In this document: positions 22,234-33,769 of the stretch, piece after piece
How positions within the stretch are numbered: position 1 is the stretch's first letter
Layout: each line of letters starts with the position of its first letter
Origin: Amorphophallus konjac
Taxonomy: Eukaryota > Streptophyta > Magnoliopsida > Alismatales > Araceae
Assembly (NCBI GenBank): GCA_022559845.1
Contig: CM040118.1
Location: forward strand, 158,182,331-158,246,330
DNA: 64,000 nt
Reading direction: 5' to 3'
Program-made: the position numbers and the translations under genes
The notes under the pieces: model-generated
What the model saw: only the letters and a program-made list of their open reading frames with translations
Databases searched by the model: none
Told to the model about the DNA's origin: nothing

Positions 22234-24855
22234 CTCAACCCTTCTCCACCCCGCACCCTTCCCAAGAAAGCATCTCCCTCCCTTGAGGGATCCCCTACCC
22301 CTCCCACTATTCCAAACCCACCAAACCCCACCCTATCAAGCCTTAATCCTAGTACCATCAATGAGCCTCCTAGGAGCCTACACCTCATCACTAGGAAAGA
22401 GCTTGAGGAAGAAGTCAACCATGGAGAACAAGTGTGTGCCATTGTCATTTGCCTCGGGGAATCCACCCCAACCAACCCACACCCAATAGAAATTCAACAA
22501 CTCCTTGAGGACTTCCATGATGTGTTTCCCGAGGAACTTCCAGACAAACTACCACCCATGCGCGATGTGCAACATGCCATCGACCTCGTACCTGGGGCCA
22601 CCTTGCCTAACCTCCCACACTACCGCCTCAACCCCACTGAGCATGCCGAGCTCAGGAGGCAAATTGAGGAGCTCATCAAGAAGGGCTTCCTCCGGATTAG
22701 CAAAAACCCTTGTGCCGTCCCAGCTCTTCTCACACCCAAAAAGGATGGAACTTGGCGCATGTGTGTGGATAGCCGAGCCATCAACAAGATAACGGTCAAG
22801 TATAGGTTCCCCATCCCTCGGTTAGATGATATGTTAGACATGCTAGCTGGAGCCACCATCTTCTCCAAAATTGACCTCAAGAGTGGCTACCATCAAGTTC
22901 GCATTAGGCCCGGGGACGAGTGGAAAATCGTCTTTAAGACTAAGGACGGTCTCTATGAATGGCTTGTCATGCCTTTTGGCCTTTCTAATGCGCCAAGCAC
23001 CTTCATGCGCCTCATGACCGAGGTCCTCCGACCCTTCATTGGCATCTTTCTAGTTGTCTACTTTGATGACATCCTCATATATAGCCAATCCAAGGAAGCC
23101 CACCTCGATCACCTCAAACAAGTGTGCACCATTCTTAGGAAGGAGAGTCTCTTTGCTAACCTCGGGAAGTGTCATTTCTTGACCAATCAACTAGCCTTCC
23201 TAGGATTTATTGTCTCATCCCAAGGGGTATCCATGGACCCCGAAAAGGTCCAAGCTATTCTTGAGTGGCCCGAGCCCAAGACCCTTCATGAGGCCCGAAG
23301 CTTTCACGGGCTAGCTACCTTCTATAGGAGATTCATCCGTGGGTTTAGCACAATCACCGCTCCTATCACGGATTTCCACAAGAAAGGCACCTTTGTGTGG
23401 ACTAGGGCAGCCTCCAAAGCATTCCTAGAGCTCAAGGAAAAGATGACCCAAGCCCCGGTCCTTTGCCTACCCGACTTCTCGAAAGTCTTCGAGGTCACTT
23501 CTGATGCATCCGGGGTAGGGATTGGGGACATCCTCAGCCAAGAAGGTCACCCGGTAGCCTATTTTAGTGAGAAACTTTGTGAGGCTAGGACTAGGTACTC
23601 CACATATGACAAAGAGCTTTATGCCGTGGTTCAATCCCTTCGGCATTGGAGGCACTATCTCCTACCCAAGGAGTTTGTGATCTTCTCGGACCATGAGGCT
23701 TTGAAGTACCTCAACACCCAACAAAAGCTCAATGCCCGCCATGCCCGATGGGTAGAATACATTCAAGCTTACACCTTTGTCCTCAAGTACAAGATGGGTA
23801 GTGAGAACTGCACCGCCGATGCGCTAAGTAGGCGGGTAGCCTTACTCTCCACCATCCAGGTGGAAGTAACCGGGTTTGAGAGAATCAAAGGGGAATATCC
23901 AAATTGCCCCGACTTTGGGACTCACTACAACACCCTTTCCACTCAGCCCCACAAGGAACATGAAGGGTTCATACTTGAAGAAGGGTATCTATTCAAGGGA
24001 GCTAGGCTTTGCATACCCCGGACTTCACTTCGGGACTTCTTAGTTTGGGAGTTACACAGTGGTGGCCTAGCTGGTCACTTTGGAGTCCAAAAGACCATAG
24101 AGTTAGTTGAGAGGCAATTCCATTGGCCTAGTCTCAAGAAGGATGTGGCCCACATTGTGGGACAATGTCGCATTTGTGCCTCAGCCAAACAAGTGAAGCA
24201 AAATACTGGGCTTTACACACCCCTACCCATACCAAACCGACCTTGGGAGGATTTGAGCATGGACTTCATCCTTGGCCTACCTAAGACCTTGCGCAAACAA
24301 GATTCCATCTTTGTAGTGGTGGACAGGTTCTCTAAAATGGCCCACTTTATCCCATGTTCCAAGACCTCCGATGCTTCTAGGGTCGCCCGATTATTCTTTG
24401 ATGAGGTGGTCCGACTCCATGGATTACCTAAGACTATTGTGTCTGATCGGGATGTGAAATTCACCAGTTATTTTTGGAAGACTCTTTGGCACCTGATGGG
24501 AACCCTCCTCAAATTCTTCACTGCTTACCATCCTCAAACCGATGGCCAGACTGAGGTCGTCAACCGAAGCCTTGGGAACTTGCTCCGTTGCCTTGTAGGG
24601 GACCACCATGGGAATTGGGATCTTCTCTTATCTCAGGCCGAGTTTGCCTACAATGATTCTGTCAATAGGTCCATAGGCAAGAGTCCATTTGAGGTTGTAC
24701 ATGATTATAGGCCTAGAAAACCTTCTGATCTTATTCCCCTTCCCCCACATACTAGAGTGTCAGTCTCAGCTGAGTCCTTTGCACAGCATATCAAAGAGTT
24801 GCATGATGACATCCGCAAGAATATAGGAAAGAGAAATGAGGCTTACAAAAGGTGA
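22234..24855 (+). pseudogene. Chromovirus pol: reverse transcriptase, RNase H, integrase core
   Basis: Open from just after the TAA of the protease segment for about 873 codons in the same frame. After a Pro-rich linker the RT shows ALLTPKKDGTWRMCVDSRAIN, the catalytic Asp in FSKIDLKSGYHQ, MPFGLSNAPSTFMRLM and the active-site YFDD. RNase H starts FEVTSDASGVGIG and includes a KELYAVV Glu and FSDHEAL. The integrase has a zinc-binding HHCC pattern (LHSGGLAGHFG ... CRICASAKQ) and a DDE core (SMDFILGLP, VSDRDVKF, HPQTDGQTEVVNRS). All catalytic residues are present. A TGA at 24853-24855 cuts it before the chromodomain, probably from CGA. This is the best-preserved pol in the window. Confidence 0.93.
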
Positions 24856-25419
24856 GCAGATGCTCATCGGCGCCACTGCGAGTTCCAATTGGGAGATTCG
24901 GTGATGGTGAGGACGGAGCGGCTCCTTCCAGGGCCTACCTCCAAGTTGAGGGCACGGGATTCGGGAACCTTTCGAGTTCTGAGACGACTTGGCAGTAATG
25001 CTTATGAGCTAGACCTACCTGAGGGTTTTGGGGTACACCCTACTTTCAATGTGGCGGACCTGGTACCCGACAAGGGCCCCGCGGTGGAACCCAGTGAGGA
25101 GCTTGACCATTTACCCCGTCTTGAGAGAGACACTCCCGGAGGGACTCCACTTTCTAGCTTGAGAGACCGACGAGAGCAGATAGAGGCAATACTGGATGAG
25201 CAGAGTATCATTACTAGGCACAAGGTGTATCAGCGCTACCTGGTTAGGTGGAAGAACCGTCCCCCGATAGAGGATACGTGGGTGAGTCGGGAGGATCTGC
25301 TACGCTTGGACCCCGACATGCTGGAGCATTACGACAGCCAGGCGGACCCATACTCGACGGGGTCGAGTTCTCCCCACCCTGGGAGATTTGATGAGGGCAT
25401 CTCACGACACTCCCTCTAG
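24856..25419 (+). pseudogene. Chromovirus integrase C-terminus with chromodomain
   Basis: This continues the pol frame after the TGA. It has a GPY/F-like module (about residues 15-70, SGTFRVLRRLGSNAYELDLP) and a chromodomain near the C-terminus with YQRYLVRWKNRP and DTWVSREDL. In chromoviruses this domain reads histone methylation and steers integration into heterochromatin. The last codons overlap the 3' LTR start at 25389, as is common. It would be absent from the truncated product made upstream of the TGA. Confidence 0.85.
25381..25388 (+). other. Chromovirus polypurine tract
   Basis: GGGAGATT lies directly before the TGATGAGG of the 3' LTR. It primes plus-strand cDNA synthesis. It lies inside the end of the chromodomain reading frame. 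Confidence 0.6.
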
Positions 25420-27760
25420 CTCGGGTCGCCTGCACACTCTTGATGTGGACTGACTATGATCTACACTTGTTATCTTCATTTCCTTAGTTTCATTTTATGT
25501 ATTTTCCTTTTATTTAGTCCTATCTTTTGTATTTCCATTTATTGAGTCATGTGGTTCTAGTCCATTTCCCTTGTTATGCTTAATTGGGCCTTATTACCTT
25601 AGTTATGGGCCCATAGGATTGAGTCTAGGATATGCTCGGTCTTTTGTCTTATTGTTAGGGACATTTTGGTCATGTAAAGAATGGTTGCCTATATATAGGC
25701 CCATCTCTCCTCATGTACTCAACTTTTGATGAATATTGCAATAGCATTTGCCACCTCCCTCTCATTATCTCTCTCGTCATCTCTCTCTCTCTCTTTCTTC
25801 AAGAAGGGGGCGAACCCCTCTCTCTCTCCTCCCCCTTCCAACCACTTCCAACCCCCACCTACCTCCATTAACTCCCCACAACTTCCCATAACCCCTCTTT
25901 ACTCCACATCTAGTCCCAATAACCCTCCACCAATCTAAGCCCTACTTCCCAACCACCACCTACCCTCTCCACTTCCCTAAGCACCTCCCCACCTCCCCAA
26001 GGCTGAAGGCCCTCCTCCCTAGGCCCATTTTGAACTTCCCTCCCATCTCCCTTCCCCCAAACCACCCTAAGTCAAACTCCATCTCCCTCCCAACAGCCAA
26101 GTTCGCCCCCCACCTCCTCTCCCACTCACCTTCTCTCTTGTGCCCCCCATCTTCCCACCACCAACTCTTGCAGCTCCAGCCTTCTCTCCAGCCCATTTTC
26201 GCCCTCCCCACCCTCTTCTCCCAAGCCTTCACAACCCCTAACACCCCACAGCTCCCTCCCATAGCCATTAGACACACCTCCCACCTCTTACTCTCTTGGC
26301 CATCCCCTTCCCTACACCCTCATCTTCTCCTCATTCTGTCCCTGTTTCAGGCAGCAGGGTTGCAGTGACTTGCAGAGGCAACCACGACCGACTCTCAAAG
26401 ATTCAGGTGGCAAGGCCTATATTTATGGAATCGTCTGCAAGTTAGCTTTCCAACGGTGGTGGTCTCGCCGGCTTTCGAGGTTGGAGCTGTTCGTAGGAGC
26501 AGATCTCGTCCGACTGCATTTGCTGTCCCTGTCTGAAGACCTGAAGCTGAAAGCAGAAGCCACCACGGTCTGTACGGGAATGATCTGAGCGCCATTTTCG
26601 GAGGGCAGGAACTACGTCCAGTTAGCTTTCATCTCCAAGAAGAAGGACCTCAATCGGCTAACAGAGCTATCCGTTCTGATTTTCTTCGCCGGAGTGTGCA
26701 GACTGCTCTCTGTGGTTCCAGGTTCGATCAGTCCCCACTTCTCCAGCCACCACTCTCTTCCCAGACCTCGGATTGCGGCCCCGTCAGTATCTGCTCGAAG
26801 ATACCCCAACCACGATCGCGTCACCACCAGTTTCGTTCCAATTGGAGTTCGGGAGCGTCTGCAGTGCTTTCTGCAATTTGCTGCACCAGTCCTGCACCAG
26901 TCAGAGGCAGAACGTTGCTGTCCTGCTCCAGTCACTGGTTCGGTCAGCCCCGAGTTTCAGAGCTTCCCCAAAAATTTAGACATCATCATCTGTCAGTTGG
27001 GAAACTTTTGGCACTAGTTTCGTCAAGTTTGGAGTTCCGTGGAGTCCGTGGCAGCGTCATCATCGACACCCTGTCCAGCGAACCTGAAGGTTGGCAGAAC
27101 CGACGGAGTTCGGAAAGTCGGGTTTCCTTCGCATAATTCCCCACCCCGCTTGGCCGGCTGAAGGCCCCTCCCTGTGTGGAGGTAGTTTTAGATGTAATAA
27201 GCTTAATCCCCACCCCAAGATCACCCCTCCTGCGAGAGGCGTAGTGCTGTACTCCTTTCACTTTCAGGTCAAGCGACACCGCCGCGGCGATCGGGTGTAT
27301 ACCCTCACCTCCCGGCACGCCCTCGTCTCCGAGCGGGATCGGTGTTTACACACCGATCAGGTGAGCATCTGATACCATCCTTGATTGCCTCATTTCTGCA
27401 AATTTAGTATTGCTTTGTATGCCCGTCGGACGGTGAGAAGAGAGCCCGATCTTGTAAGCTACTTTGGGTGTGACCACCGCGGACCGGGAGTGAGTGCCAC
27501 CCAAACCCCGCCCTGCGGCCCAGCCGCCCACGAAGTTGGGTAACCCAGATCCTTAGGGGTCAGCCAAAGCCCACTAAGTCACTTAGAGCATTGGGTCTCA
27601 CCTCGGACCCTCGCCATCATGCCCCGGCCCCTCCGGGTGATCGCGTGTGCCGTGGGAGTAAGCCGCTATTGTGAGAATCATTGGAGTGCTTGTACGCTTG
27701 CGGGTCTAGGTCCTAGGATCTTCAATTCATACTTAGTGAACCTTGGGCTGTGCCACATCA
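25389..27760 (+). repeat. Chromovirus 3' LTR (2372 bp)
   Basis: Collinear with the 5' LTR; it differs by scattered substitutions and a short insertion in the CT microsatellite (around 25770). The 5-bp CATTA at 27761-27765 is the right target duplication. Confidence 0.95.
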
Positions 27761-27765
27761 CATTA

Positions 27766-30007
27766 ATTACGTCCTTCCAATGAAGGACAACCCTTGATTA
27801 GTTGCCAAGAAAGCATGCCTCGGGGGCAAAACAAGATAAGACTATTACGCTATCTCCGCCAACGGGATGCGAAACATGCATAGAAAACCATGCTACGCGG
27901 GACATGATAACAGTGTCATGGTGCAAATCCGGCAGCATATCCCCTTGTTTTGGACTATGTCAAAGGGGGAATATAGGTCATCCACCCACGGAATGCCGGG
28001 GTGGAAGCCGAAAGGAGAGCCGGGCGTAGCCCGAGATCCAGAAGGATTTGAGTGTGACGGGACAGTGTCCATTACCACGGTGTTTGTTGATGTTCCCCTT
28101 TAGAGACCACTGGAGGGCTTGCAATGGCAAGACTCCCAGGGTCGGCAGGGTTGGAAGAAAAACCCGATGGTTAATGGCGTGGAATATCGGGGTAAGACCC
28201 CGTTAATATAGCTCCGTTTAGACATGGATGAAGAACCATGAAACCCTCATGATATGATGGGGACTAGTATGATGGTCCATGGAGGCTAGCGTACCAAGTC
28301 AAGATTGGTTCCAGGCTCAGTAAAGTTGCTGAGAAGTTAGATGTTCGAGTGATGGCTGATATTAGAGTGAACCGGCGTGACTGGGGTTTCAGCACAAAAG
28401 TGAACCGGCGCGGCTGGGAATGAAGGGGGTCGGCGCGACAAGCTCCCCGGCGCGCCAATCACCTGGCGCGAAATTGGCACCGAGAGGAGGCTGTGCTGGG
28501 AGTTGTGTGGCGCCGATAAAATGGTGTTTCTGAGTTTTCAAGTATTATGAGGGGTTTATGAATTCAAAGGGGTCCTTTGTGTTCAATAGGGGTTTCATGA
28601 GTTTGTCCATGGTTGTATTTGAGTGGGATAGAGAGTGAGGGTAGGCTCATCCATAGAAATTCTAAGGAGACCATGTGACTATGATGGTTATATTCCCCTC
28701 TGACGGTGGTGAGCAGAGGATGATGAGATGGTGTAGCTCAGATCTCTGCCAGCTGGGGTTAGATTCATAATCTCGGTGAAAGCGTTGCACTACACGACAA
28801 AGTAAAGCTCGCGGACGAATTTTGGCAGCATCTCCCCTCATTTTGGACTATGCCAAAAGGGGAGTATAGGTCATCCACCCACGGAATGCCGGCGTGGAAG
28901 CCAAAAAAAGAGGCGGGCGTAGCCCTAGATCCAAAAAGTATCTCAATCTTATGGGACGTTATCCACTTATTGTGGGATTTATTGATATCCCCTGTATAAC
29001 CAATGGAGAACATACAGCGGCAGAACTCCATGACTTTATGCGGATGAGGAATGTGGGGGGATTAACCCCGTTGATATAGCTCCCATGGGTGTTGAGAGAA
29101 GGATAATATTTCTCCCTAGAAGGACAGGGTATTATGACCAAGGATGGCATGGCTCAGAAGGGTGTCGGCACGAAGCTATTAGCATGGCCAGCTTTGGCAC
29201 AAAGGGGGGATGGAGGGCTCGGCGCGACCAATAGCCCAAGAGGTCTCGGCGTGATGGGACGAGAGCAACCGGCGGGGGTAGCACTCGGCGCGAGACTCGC
29301 GCCTAGGGAGGGTCGTGCCGGAGGTTGGGAGGATTTCTGAAACAAGGGTTTTAGTAAGGTTTGAAGGGGTTTCTGAGGTGAGGACTTCGGAGGGCTTTTG
29401 GGGGGTTCTAATGGGGGTTTATTCAAGGATTTATGGTGAACACTGGAGATGGCTCTGGAGAAAGTAATCCAGAGAGAAAATGGCCGTCCCTCAGGGACCT
29501 CACTGGGAGCCTGATCACAGACTGATCCTCGTGAATTCCAGTTTGAGTCTATTCCTCCTAGTTTCACAATTGAGAAGCCAGGAGATAGACTATCTCCGGC
29601 ACTTGATGTGGAGGTGAGGTTGGGAAGGACTACGGCAAAACATGCTCGTGCAGATGGGATACGCTTGCAGTAGCTATTGAATACATTGAACCTCGGATGA
29701 AGAGGAAGAAAGAAAAAAGAGAGGGCGAGCTTCAGCCCTCTTTTATTAACTATTCATCCAAACAGCATACACGCATCTAGCTCGGAAGAAAATCCAACTG
29801 AAAAAAAACATACATAGACTCTATCCCTGATAACGGGGCTACATTAGCATTCGATACTACTGGAGCGAGGATGCTCAAAAATAGACACAAAAGAAGAAAG
29901 GGATATTCAAATAAAAGACATGGGGAAAGGGAAACTGTAGCCCCTCAGGGCATCTTGAAACCAATCCCACCTTGACTCTTCCTTCGAATCTCTGCAACTC
30001 TCTCTTC
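27766..30007 (-). repeat. LTR3, segment 3 (2242 bp)
   Basis: The main body of the third Tat LTR, from the chromovirus insertion to the Sirevirus insertion; collinear with LTR2 12477 onward. It includes both halves of the internal duplication, the CGGCGCG clusters and a slightly damaged hairpin. It ends TCTTC (30003-30007), the left Sirevirus target duplication. Confidence 0.9.
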
Positions 30008-30228
30008 TGTTGCATCCCTATGGTTTTGATGATGTCTCACACTATAAATCAATCTTCTATCTCTAGACTTATGCTGTTTCATCATGTGAGTGAGTACAGT
30101 TCATATGGTTGTCAGATAAGCATGCTATCTTGATTCTGTCTACACTCTGCTTAGTTAGTATTGACAGCAGTGGGTCGACCCACCCTTGCTGATGCGTCGA
30201 CTCATCTGTATTTTGGCATAACTTCTTC

Positions 30229-31795
30229 AAGTCTGTACATCGGGCACCTTCTAACTGAAGTCTACACATTGATCCTAATACTCTAAGTCTGTACACTGCC
30301 CGACCAGTCAAGTCTGCACATTGCCAAAGTCAGTTCAGCTCAACCCTATACATCCTTCCAAGCTTCAACTCTATACATTGGATTATCAAACTTCATGTCT
30401 ATACACTGGCTGCTGCATTGCCATGAAGTCTACACATCTGATAGTGTAAGTCTATACATCGCCCAGAGTCTTGTTTGCAAAGTCTGAACAGCGTCCGTTG
30501 TCAAGACTTCTTGAAGTATGTACATCAGACTGCTTCTTTTAAAGTCTACACATTGGCTCGTTCACTTCTGCAAAGTATGTACATTAGACTGTGGCAAAGT
30601 CTATACATTCGGTTCCTTGGGCAAAGTTTATACATCGCTTAGTCTGCACATTGCCTTCAGCCCAAGCGTTCAAAGCCAAGTCTATACAACGCCAACTTAA
30701 CACATTGAACAGTTCTCCAAGTCTATACACTAGACTTCATTTCTCTAAGTCTATACACTGGTCTGTGATTCGCCAAGTCTGTACACTCCTCATCTGTTCC
30801 TACACTTGGCCAAGTCCATACACTCAACATTTCCCTACGCTTTCCTGGCCAAGTCTGTACATCACTAAGTGTGTACATTGCATGCTGCTCAAACGTTCAA
30901 AGTCTTCAAAGTCTGTACAGTGTCCGTCTCAGCCAGCGTCTCATGCTGCGTCTTAGGCAAGTCTGTACATCGGCCTCATTCGTTCAAGTCTATACATTGA
31001 ACTGCTTTTCAAAGTCTGTACAGCGTCCGTCTCAGCCAGCGTCTCATGCTGCGTCTTAGGCAAGTCTGTACATCGGCTTCATTCGCTCAAGTCCATACAT
31101 CACAGTGGCTCATCAAGTATATACATTCACTAGTGGTTCCTACAAGTCTGTACAACGCTGAAGCCTTTACAAGTCTGTACAGTGCTTGAGCTTCACAAAG
31201 TCTGTACATCGCTTCAAGCGATTCAAGTCTATACAGACTGCCTTCACATTCAAAGTCTGTATAGCCGAGCGTCTTTGCATCGTCTCACTCTGGCAAAGTC
31301 TATACAGTGCTCACAGCACATTGGTTCAAAGTCTGAACACTGGCTCAAGCATGTCGAAGTCTATACATCTCCGTTGGGGTTCAAGTCAATACATTGCTCA
31401 CCGTCTTATTAAGAGTCTCACACAGGTTCCAAGTCTGTACACTGTTTAGGCTTCGTGAAGTATATATAGTGGCTGAAGCTTTGTTAAGTTTACACATTGG
31501 TAACACTCGTTTGCATTGATCATAAGTCTATAAACTGCCTTCATTTGCATTGATCATAAGTCTATACACTGCCTTCATATGCATTGTTCATAAGTCTATA
31601 CACTGCCATTCGTTTGCATTGTTCACATGTCTATACACTGCCATTCATGCGCACTGTTCATATGTCTATACACTGCCTTCACATGCATTTTATTCAGTAA
31701 GTCTGTACACTCTCTCACGATGTACACACTTACTCAGTTGTGTTTCTGAAGTATATACATTCTAGTTAATAGCCTGAACTGACTAAGTATATACA
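30229..31795 (+). repeat. Array of about 45-50 AAGTCTRTACA motifs, 5' LTR
   Basis: A 10-14 bp motif, consensus AAGTCT(A/G)TACA(T/C)(T/C)G, recurs every ~25-45 bp with unrelated spacers, all in the same orientation. Some stretches form longer tandem repeats: a ~105-bp unit (around 30905-31075) and five ~36-bp units (around 31505-31690). The core TGTACA is palindromic in about half of the copies; the others read TATACA. Confidence 0.92.
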
Positions 31796-31837
31796 TTACT
31801 TCTGTCTGTCTGCAGGCGATTCAGGTTGATGATTGGG

Positions 31838-31896
31838 CACGTGAATCGAGGTTTGTACTTGACACGTGATCCAAGACAACATGCACATGACACGTG
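31838..31896 (+). promoter_or_regulatory. Three CACGTG (G-box/ABRE-type) sites, Sirevirus 5' LTR
   Basis: CACGTG at 31838-31843, 31863-31868 and 31891-31896, all between the motif array and the TATA box. bZIP and bHLH factors bind this core in plants; the third copy reads ACACGTGGA, an ABRE-like context. The same trio is present in the 3' LTR (about 41492-41560). Confidence 0.7.
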
Positions 31897-31995
31897 GATG
31901 ACAACCTAGTCAGGATGCTGCCATGTGGTCGAAATTCAAATGATCTGGCCAAAAGTGCATGGGCGGGAACCTGGCAGCCACACGCCAATATCTGC

Positions 31996-32003
31996 TATAA
32001 ATA
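31996..32003 (+). promoter_or_regulatory. TATA box of Sirevirus 5' LTR
   Basis: TATAAATA in the context TGCTATAAATATAGAGC, about 100 bp after the last CACGTG. The equivalent in the 3' LTR is at 41650-41657. Confidence 0.8.
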
Positions 32004-32854
32004 TAGAGCTTCATCCTTCAGTAGAAGCTTGATCGTGAATAGAGAAAGCAGAAGCCATCGGTGAGAGTTTGCACGATCCAGAAAAGAAAAAGAGCAGAGA
32101 GTTCCAGATCCGAGAGGAGTTTGTTCGAGAGAGAGAGCAGTAGTTGTGGATTGATGAATTGCTTCATTTGAAGCTACATTTGTATTGGGTTTCAGAATCG
32201 ATTTCTTCTTCATTGGTTTTTGTTTCTACTTTGTTTTCGTTTTATTTTGTTCTTCCATTCTGATTTGAATTGGTTTCCCTTCGGTGTGTGGAGGAAGGGA
32301 GTATTACTCCAGTTTCCCTCTGAGTTGCAGAGGAAGAGAGATCGGTGATCTCTGGTGTTGTTAGTGACAGGTTGTCATTAACAGTTTCCCTTCGTGTGTG
32401 GAGGAAGGGAGAGGATTCTCTGGTTGTGTTCTAGCTGGGAGCTAGAACAGGTTTCAAGTTCTGTGGGTAGCAGAGCTTGGTTGAGGGATTTGTTTCCCTT
32501 GGGTGTTCAAGCTGTGTGGTAGCATGTTGTTCGCAGGCTGAGTCTGCTGTGATCTAGCATTGCCTAGTGGAATCCTCACTCTAGTTGGAGTGAGAGGTGG
32601 ATGTAGATTGCGGACGGCAATCGAACCACCTAAAAACCGAGTGCCTACTCTGTGGTTTGCTATTGTTATCTGCGCTCTTCATCTGCTTGTCTCTTTGCTT
32701 CCATGTGATCAGTTCTTCACTCTCATTTACATTTCTCTGTGTACAGGTTAAGGAGGTGCGTTAGCAGTAGAATTTATTTTCCGCCTAAGTTTCTACAAAT
32801 TGGGAGTGATCTATTCATCCCCCCCTTCTATATCACTCTTGCTGTGCTAATAAT

Positions 32855-32866
32855 TGGTATCAGAGC
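32855..32866 (+). other. Sirevirus primer-binding site (initiator tRNA-Met)
   Basis: TGGTATCAGAGC two bases after the 5' LTR end. Confidence 0.93.
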
Positions 32867-32877
32867 AGGTTTACGCC

Positions 32878-33765
32878 ATGTGGACGAATGGTCAAGGAAA
32901 TGCTGGTGGTCCTAGAACCTTCATGGCCGAAGGTCAATCCATTAGTCACCCTCCTTATTTTGATGGTACTAGCTATCTGTTTTGGAAGAACAAGATGGAA
33001 GTGTTCATCAGGGCTCAGAGCCATAAACTGTGGAGAGTAATCACGGTGGGGCCATATGATCTGCCACCAAACGAGGACGCTTGGACAGATGACCATGTCA
33101 AGCTCTCCTCACTCAACTGGACGGCGCTGAATGTCATCCAGTGTGCTGTTCATCCAGAGGAGTATGCCCGTATCTCTGCCTACAAGACTGCCACGCGAAT
33201 GTGGGATGAGCTACAATTGATCTATGAAGGTACAGCTCAAGTGAAAGCCTCGAAGGTAAATCTCTACACTTCTAAGTATGAAATGTTTAAGATGAATGCA
33301 GACGAGAATATAACTGAGATGTATGCCAGGTTGTCTTTAATCACAAATACTCTTAAAGGGCAAGGGAAGGATCTTGCTGAGGCAGATATAGTCAGGAAAA
33401 TCCTTAGATCTTTATCCCCGGCATGGCACACTAAGGCCATTGTGATTGAGGAGTCAAAAGATTTGATTGTCTTGACTGTGAATGAACTCATAGGATCCCT
33501 TATGACCTATGAGATGAATTTCCAAGGAGGTGGAGAAGGAAGTGAGAGGAAGGGTAAAAATGTAGCTCTAAGAGCTTCCCGCAACAAGGGTAGCAATAGT
33601 GGGAGCAGCAGCAGTAGCCCCGAGTCCGAGTCTGAGCTTGAAGGTTTGTCAAATCTCGACCAGGAGGAGCAAGCTATACTCACTAGACAGTTCAGAAAAT
33701 TTTTGAAGAAAAAGGGGAAGACCTTTAGGAAGAAGAAGCCACACTCTTTTAACAAAAAATGCTGA
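32878..33765 (+). pseudogene. Sirevirus gag, N-terminal part
   Basis: The first ATG is 12 bases after the PBS; 295 codons. The N-terminus has GQSISHPPYFDGTSYLFW, the copia gag start motif, followed by a helical UBN2-type gag domain to about residue 220, then a Ser/Lys-rich stretch. The product forms the virus-like particle and binds the RNA. The frame ends at TGA 33763-33765 just after a run of six A (about 33752); the zinc knuckle continues one frame over, so a single-base change in the A-run probably truncated gag. Confidence 0.88.
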
Positions 33766-33769
33766 ATTT

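Larger units (their letters stand above)
18023..27760 (+). mobile_element. Ty3/gypsy chromovirus, complete, 9738 bp
   Basis: Two LTRs (18023-20381 and 25389-27760) flank a PBS for initiator tRNA-Met, gag, protease, RT, RNase H, integrase and a C-terminal chromodomain. The order RT-RNase H-integrase and the chromodomain define a chromovirus. By eye the RT (MPFGLSNAPSTFMRLM, YFDDILIYS, SFHGLATFYRRF) is nearest to Galadriel/CRM-like types rather than Tekay; the lineage is not certain. Target duplication is CGTTA/CATTA with one mismatch. Coding breaks are a gag/protease frame change, a TAA at 22231-22233 and a TGA at 24853-24855. The LTRs are very similar with several small differences, so insertion is moderately recent. 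Confidence 0.95.
30008..32852 (+). repeat. Sirevirus 5' LTR (2845 bp)
   Basis: Begins TGTTGCATCC and ends CTAATA where the 3' LTR has CTAACA, so the terminal CA has mutated to TA. In order: a short leader, the AAGTCTRTACA motif array (30229-31795), three CACGTG boxes (31838-31896), TATAAATA (31996-32003), then the transcribed region with repeated TTTCCCTYYGTGTGTGGAGG blocks near 32276, 32386 and 32060-like sequences. Apparent small ORFs in the array are by-products of the repeated motif. Confidence 0.95.

Noticed and set aside
30518..31449. ORFs of 60-121 codons with repeated KSIH/SLYT/VCT words inside the Sirevirus array
   Set aside because: They arise in several frames from the repeated AAGTCTRTACA motif and recur in the 3' LTR with the same pattern; no start context or domain.
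30229..31795. Short repeats with unique ~25-bp spacers that look like a CRISPR array
   Set aside because: The repeats are short and degenerate, lie inside a plant LTR present in two copies, and there are no cas genes; the genome is eukaryotic.
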